Assembly: GCA_024291935.2 (NCBI GenBank)
Contig: JAGTYA010000024.1
Span: forward strand, 8,432,001-8,496,000
Length of the DNA stretch: 64,000 nt
Direction of reading: 5' to 3'
Source of the DNA: Okapia johnstoni
Taxonomy: Eukaryota > Chordata > Mammalia > Artiodactyla > Giraffidae
Both the position numbers and the translations under genes were made by a program. How positions within the stretch are numbered: the first letter of the stretch is position 1; each line of letters starts with the position of its first letter. The notes below the pieces were generated by a model that was given only the letters and a program-made list of their open reading frames with translations, was not told the DNA's origin and did not search any database. Below, piece after piece: positions 59,810 to 64,000 of this stretch.

Positions 59810-60654
59810 AATTCACTGAATAGTGACCTTTAATTGCATCCCTGATGTTCATTCATCTTTCCAGAAGGAAGAGGAAAGGAAGGGAAATAGACATTTATGA
59901 GGGCCTTCTATGTGCTAATAACGTCAGCAGTCACAGTTTACACTTTTAAGTAATTCCTTTGCCCATGGCACTGGGCTAGGTGTTTTATGTGTGTTTCCCT
60001 TGCCTGGCTGGTACTGTTACCATCCCCACTTTATGCTACAGGAAGTTGAGGCACAGGCTATACTGGTGGATGGTAGCACCTGTCCAGAGCCTGGGCTCTT
60101 GACTTGCTGCTGTGTGCACAGTGTCTTGGTAGAACCCTGCCTTGGGGTTCCCCCCCTCTGGCTCTGAGATGTTGGAGGTGGCATCTGGTTCCGGTAGGAG
60201 GGGAGGGACACCCGGGCTTTGTGATGGTCAACTTTGTGATGACCAGGTTCTTGATAGATGGACAAAAGCCCCTGGCCACCTGGGTGGTCTTGTGCCCGGG
60301 ATGGAGGTCTGGGGAAGTCCCAGTCGAGTGGCCAGCCTCTGCCCCCATCCCACTCCATTGCCCATTTCTCGGGTACCACAAGGCCAGAGGCCTCCAGGAG
60401 CAGGGCAGAGAGCTAGATATCCAGCGGAGCAGGTGGACATCAAGCACGGGATCCTGAGGCCAGGTTTCCTCCAGAAACTTCTGCAGGGGCTGTGGGAAGA
60501 CATGAGGGGCACCACTCCCTGGACAGTGCTCTCTCCTCGGAAAAGTAGTCAGGGAAGAGCAGGTTTCAGGCCGCTCCCTGGTCCTGACTGTCCCCAAGGG
60601 CTGACTTCTTTCTTCTCAGGGGACTCCCGACGGCTAGAACCTAGAAGTAGAAAT

Positions 60655-60725
60655 ATGAGCTCACCTTTGGCCTCCCTTAGCAAGACCCGGAGAGTGCCTC
60701 TGCAATCGGAGCCTGTGAATCCTGG
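60655..60725 (+). CDS. UBXN11: UBXN11 coding exon 1
   Basis: Exon body 60620-60725 after ttctcag; the ATG is at 60655. It ends cctgg|gtaagg in phase 2. It encodes MSSPLASLSKTRRVPLQSEP and then VNP. Confidence 0.93.
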
Positions 60726-63677
60726 GTAAGGAGCCAGCCTCTTGGGGTCTTTCTGTCCATGCCCCTGCCTCCTCGCGGCCCCTCCCATGAACTCAGAGAT
60801 TGACTCCTAGCATCTTGGGGAAACAATAAGAAGTGATGTATCTTTCCCTGGCCACCTTTCTTTCTTGTCCCATCTTCTGGGAGGCTGTCCATGTGTCTAA
60901 GTACACACTGGGCTGTGCCCTCCAGTGAGGTGTGGGCTGTGGGGTAGCTTGGCATCCTTCCATTTATTCGTTGTTCATGAATTAGTTCTGCAGACACCGA
61001 TGGCCCAGCTGTTCTGGGCCTGGCCACGTCACATGCTGGGCTCTCAGTAAAGGGAATCCTAGTCTTCATTCTGTTGCTTTCATCTTTGCAAACATTTTTT
61101 TTTTACCTCTCTCCTTGTTCTTCTGAACCCCACTTTGAGTAATCCGTGTCATGGCCAAGGGGGTCCAGAGAGGTGAAGTGACAGGCCTGGGGTCCTGCAG
61201 CCATTTCAGAGCAGAGCTGGGGCTGGGCTCCTGGGCTTGGGGACTCTTGTGGTCCTCTCCCCAAGGCTCTTCCCTTCAGCTCTTGCCCATCTGTCTCTAT
61301 CGGGAAGAGTCATATACCCTGACTCCTGCCCCTTGGCTCACCCCCGGGCCAGGATGGGATTTGGGGGTGGATGTCCTCACGAGGCATCTTTTTTAGGCTT
61401 GGTGGGGGGAACCTGGTGCCAAAGCCCCCCCACCCTCCATGGCAGTCCAGGGGGTCCTAACTTGTCTGTCTTCCTTCTCCTTCCTGCCCATTCCCAGGAG
61501 GCGGGGGATAAAAATCTACGGAAACGGTAAGTGTGGGCTCTAGCCCTGGGGCCCTCCTCACGTCCTTGCAGTTGGGCGGATGGAGAGAAAGTGCATGGTG
61601 AACTGCCTGGCCAGTCAGGGTGGCTGGCCAGCTACAGTGCTGCCCGCGGCTCTAGGGTTAGGAAACCCCACACCCTGAACAGGGATGTCCTGACTAATGT
61701 TGGAATCCCTCCGCTCACTGTGGGGTGGGCCATGAGGGCACCAGACCCCCGCCCGCCTCCCCCTGACAGCCACCTCCAGCCCATTACAGCCTCTTCTCCT
61801 TGCAGCCCAGTCCTCATATTGCTGCCTTGCCTCCTGCAGGCTCAGACCTTTGCATCCCAGCCCCACTCTAGCCCCTACTGTGATGCAGGCTGTGGCCACC
61901 CAGGGCCCTCCAGGAGCTGGGCTGGGAGAACAGGAAGAGGCCTGTTCTGGTTGGATCCTTGCTCTCCAGCATCCCAAGTTTTCTCTCCTCATACACGGGG
62001 GGTGGGGAGGAGGGAGGGGGACACAGAGTATAGGCTGCTTCATCTCAGCCAGGGCTCAGGGCCTCAGCCCCAGAGCAATGACCCAGGCATCCCTGTCTGC
62101 AGAAGATGAGGTAGACATGCTGAATGACGCTCATGGCTCGGAAGAAAAGATCTCTGTCCCTTCCTGCTATGGTGGCATAGGTGCCCCTGTGAGTAGGCAA
62201 GGTGAGTGCAGACACCCAAAGGGGTCTGAGTCCCTGGCAGCATGAGGGGCCCAGTGAGAGAGGCCGTGAGATGCATGGCCTCTCCTCCTGCCTGCTGGGT
62301 CAGAGGCTGCTGCTGCTTCTCCTGGCAGACTGTGGTCACGTGCCTGCACCCCAGACCTGTTCAGAGCTTGGCTTGGCATGAAGCCGCACATGAGCCTGGC
62401 CCTTAGCTCAAGGGGTCTGTTCAAGCCCCAGGGCAGGCTGTGGCTGGCACCTCAGACTCAGTAGTTGCAGCCCGTGGGCTTAGTTGCGCTGCGGCACATG
62501 GGATCTTAGTTCCCTGACCAGGGATCGGACCCATGTCCCCTGCATTGCAAGGCAGATTCTTAACCATGCGGCCACCAGAGAAGTCCTTAATTTAAAACAT
62601 TGTCAGCCAACAGAGAAGTTGAAATAGTATAGCAGACGCTCACACATCCTCCTTCTGTATTCAGTAAGTGACATTTTGCCATGCTTGCTTTCTCTCCATA
62701 TACTCGTCTGTATGAACACAAGTGTCTTTTTTTTGGATGAACCATTTAGAAATCAATCACAGATATCATGACAGTTCAACTCTAAGTACTGCCCTGTGCA
62801 TCTTCTAGGAGGAAGGAAATACATAACCACGATGCTGTGATCACACCTCAGAACAGTAACTGACATCCCAGTGTTGCAAAATTTCTCCCACAATTTTTTT
62901 CCCCCGATTTGGGTTCTACGTGAGGGTCATGCCAGACATCTGACTGTTGTACTTCTGCACAGAAGAGTCCCTGCCTCTTTTAAACAATGACGCTTTTTGA
63001 AGAGTCCAGGCCACCTGCCCTGCAGGATGGGCCCCATTGTGACTTGTCTCAGAGCTGTTAACGCGCTCCTCTGTCCACTGTACTGCCTGTGAATTAGGGG
63101 TGAGATTAGACGTGTGATTCAGCTGAGGGTGAACTTGTCGACACTGTTTGTAACATCACCCGGATGTTGTACCACTTCTCTATACGTCTTGAGTGCATTA
63201 CTGAATCTCTGTGCCTCAGATTCCCAAAGCAGTTCATTTCCTCAGAAAAGCTGACACATGAAAGGTGTTTAGGACAGTCCCTGTTGTCTAGGGGCTTCCC
63301 TGGTGGCTCCAAAGGTAAAGAATCTGTCTGCAATGCAGGAGACCCTGGTTCCATCCCTGGGTCGGGAAGATCCCCTGGAGAAGGGCATGGTAACCCACTC
63401 CAGTATTCTTGCCTGGAGAATCCCATGGACAGAGGAGCCTGGTGGGCTACAGTCTAGATGGCAGCTGCTGTTAGCACACCTCTTTCCACAGTGGGGGATC
63501 CCTCTCCCCCCTCCCCTGGACCTACCCCATCAGCCTCAGCTCTAGACTGGGTTCGAGGACCTTGTCTGGTTGGCAGTCCCCGTGTACCATGACTCGGAGC
63601 TGGTGGCCACCCTGACACGGAAACTGCGGGATCTGGAGCAGCAGATGAAGGCCCAGACTGACGAGATACTGTCCAAG
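60655..63677 (+). CDS. UBXN11: UBXN11 (UBX domain protein 11 / socius), first four coding exons, partial
   Basis: UBX/SEP-domain protein; the human protein (also called socius) is reported to bind Rnd GTPases and is testis-rich. Visible coding exons: 60655-60725, 61498-61526, 62103-62201 and 63577-63677. Phases agree throughout. The 100 residues seen run MSSPLASLSKTRRVPLQSEP, then NPGRRGIKIYGNEDEVDMLN, then EEKISVPSCYGGIGAPVSRQ, then a helix-prone stretch LTRKLRDLEQQMKAQTDEIL-SK, the start of the coiled coil of the human protein. The ATG follows the acceptor at 60619 by 35 bases, so upstream exon(s) are non-coding. The SEP and UBX domains lie beyond the right edge. Confidence 0.93.
61498..61526 (+). 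CDS. UBXN11: UBXN11 coding exon 2 (29 bp micro-exon)
   Basis: 29 bases from ttcccag|gagg to aacg|gtaagt, phase 2 to 1. It encodes RRGIKIYGN and the first base of the next codon, matching the human RRGIRIYGD. Confidence 0.9.
62103..62201 (+). CDS. UBXN11: UBXN11 coding exon 3
   Basis: 99 bases from tctgcag|aagatg to caag|gtgagt, phase 1 to 1. It encodes EDEVDMLNDAHGSEEKISVP and then SCYGGIGAPVSRQ. Confidence 0.93.
62451..62587 (-). mobile_element. tRNA-derived SINE (CHR-type), UBXN11 intron
   Basis: actcagtagttgcagcccgt, gatcttagttccctgaccag and gcggccaccagagaagtcc. Confidence 0.88.
63292..63455 (+). mobile_element. Bov-tA SINE, 3' truncated, 120 bp upstream of UBXN11 exon 4
   Basis: ggggcttccctggtggctcc through ggagcctggtgggctacagt. 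It ends about 120 bases before the exon 4 acceptor. Confidence 0.9.
63577..63677 (+). CDS. UBXN11: UBXN11 coding exon 4
   Basis: 101 bases from ttggcag|tcc to aag|gtgggg, phase 1 to 0. It encodes VPVYHDSELVATLTRKLRDL and then EQQMKAQTDEILSK, the beginning of the coiled coil. Confidence 0.93.
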
Positions 63678-64000
63678 GTGGGGCCCCAGCAGGCAGAGGG
63701 CCAGGGTCTGGTCCAAAGGGCGGAAGGGCCCGGGCTGGGGAAGCCAGTGAGGCTACTCTTGCAGGAGGCCAGAGTCGATGGGTTCTCCAACCATCTCCCT
63801 GACCAGACCTTCCGCCTCGGTGGCCAGGTCTGGCCTGGGACTGATCTGGGTCCCTGTGACCTGAGCACGGAGCCTCGAGGTCTTCACCTCTGAGCCAGGC
63901 CTTCGCCCTCGGGTTGGGTGGCAGCAGTGGCTGCTGAGCGCTGGGCACTTGGGGGGTGCCCCACACCCTTCCCCCACCTCGGTGGAGCCCCAAGGGCTCA

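Larger units (their letters stand above)
54725..60619 (+). other. Putative UBXN11 5' intron
   Basis: Lies between the putative non-coding first exon and the first coding exon. It is filled by L1 pieces (55605-56560), a CHR-type SINE (56628-56882), a long BovB (56884-59035) and a BOV-A2 (59543-59809). Further non-coding exons could exist but none is evident. Confidence 0.5.

Noticed and set aside
60058..60729. Long overlapping frames on both strands upstream of UBXN11 coding exon 1
   Set aside because: GC-rich DNA. None matches UBXN11, and the true start is at 60655 in another frame.
61531..62109. 192-codon plus-strand open frame between UBXN11 exons 2 and 3
   Set aside because: Lies in the intron and starts at the exon 2 donor. 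It has no homology to UBXN11.

Overview
This is a stretch of ruminant nuclear genome, most likely cattle (Bos). It is full of BovB (RTE) LINE pieces, dimeric BOV-A2 SINEs, Bov-tA SINEs and tRNA-derived artiodactyl (CHR-type) SINEs. The genes are spliced with GT-AG introns and match the human 1p36.11 neighbourhood ZNF683 - CRYBG2 (AIM1L) - CD52 - UBXN11. I expect the cattle copy on chromosome 2, but that is inference. There are no bacterial, viral or CRISPR features.

Layout. (1) Positions 1-3820 lie upstream of ZNF683 and hold old SINE/LINE pieces. (2) Positions 3835-9644, plus strand: ZNF683 (Hobit), five coding exons, 481 residues, four C2H2 zinc fingers. (3) Positions 9645-11900: spacer with a 28-unit GT microsatellite and nested BovB/Bov-tA insertions. 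(4) Positions 11900-12460: GC-rich promoter with GC boxes. (5) Positions 12458-42488, plus strand: CRYBG2, 22 coding exons whose splice phases all agree, giving 1880 residues. About 1,190 residues are a low-complexity N-terminal part with a 51-bp coding tandem repeat; then come twelve beta-gamma crystallin motifs (one per exon) and a ricin-B-type lectin domain. (6) Positions 43918-45510, minus strand: CD52 (CAMPATH-1), two exons, 65 residues, with an AATAAA signal. It is convergent with CRYBG2. (7) Positions 45511-54500: repeat-rich spacer with no supported gene. (8) Positions 54510-54724: a CpG-rich CCAAT/ZNF143/X-box/YY1 promoter and probable non-coding first exon. (9) Positions 60655-63677, plus strand: the first four coding exons of UBXN11; the rest lies beyond the window.

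These are four separate vertebrate genes, not an operon: a lymphocyte transcription factor, a crystallin-fold protein, a lymphocyte GPI-anchored glycopeptide and a UBX-domain protein. The less ordinary signals are the 17-residue periodic repeat in CRYBG2, a 176-bp direct duplication and a 44-bp inverted copy of an exon-intron junction (both in CRYBG2 intron 3), a possible relic of an alternative ZNF683 exon, and an RFX-like X-box in the probable UBXN11 promoter. Comparisons with human proteins are from memory; no search was run.
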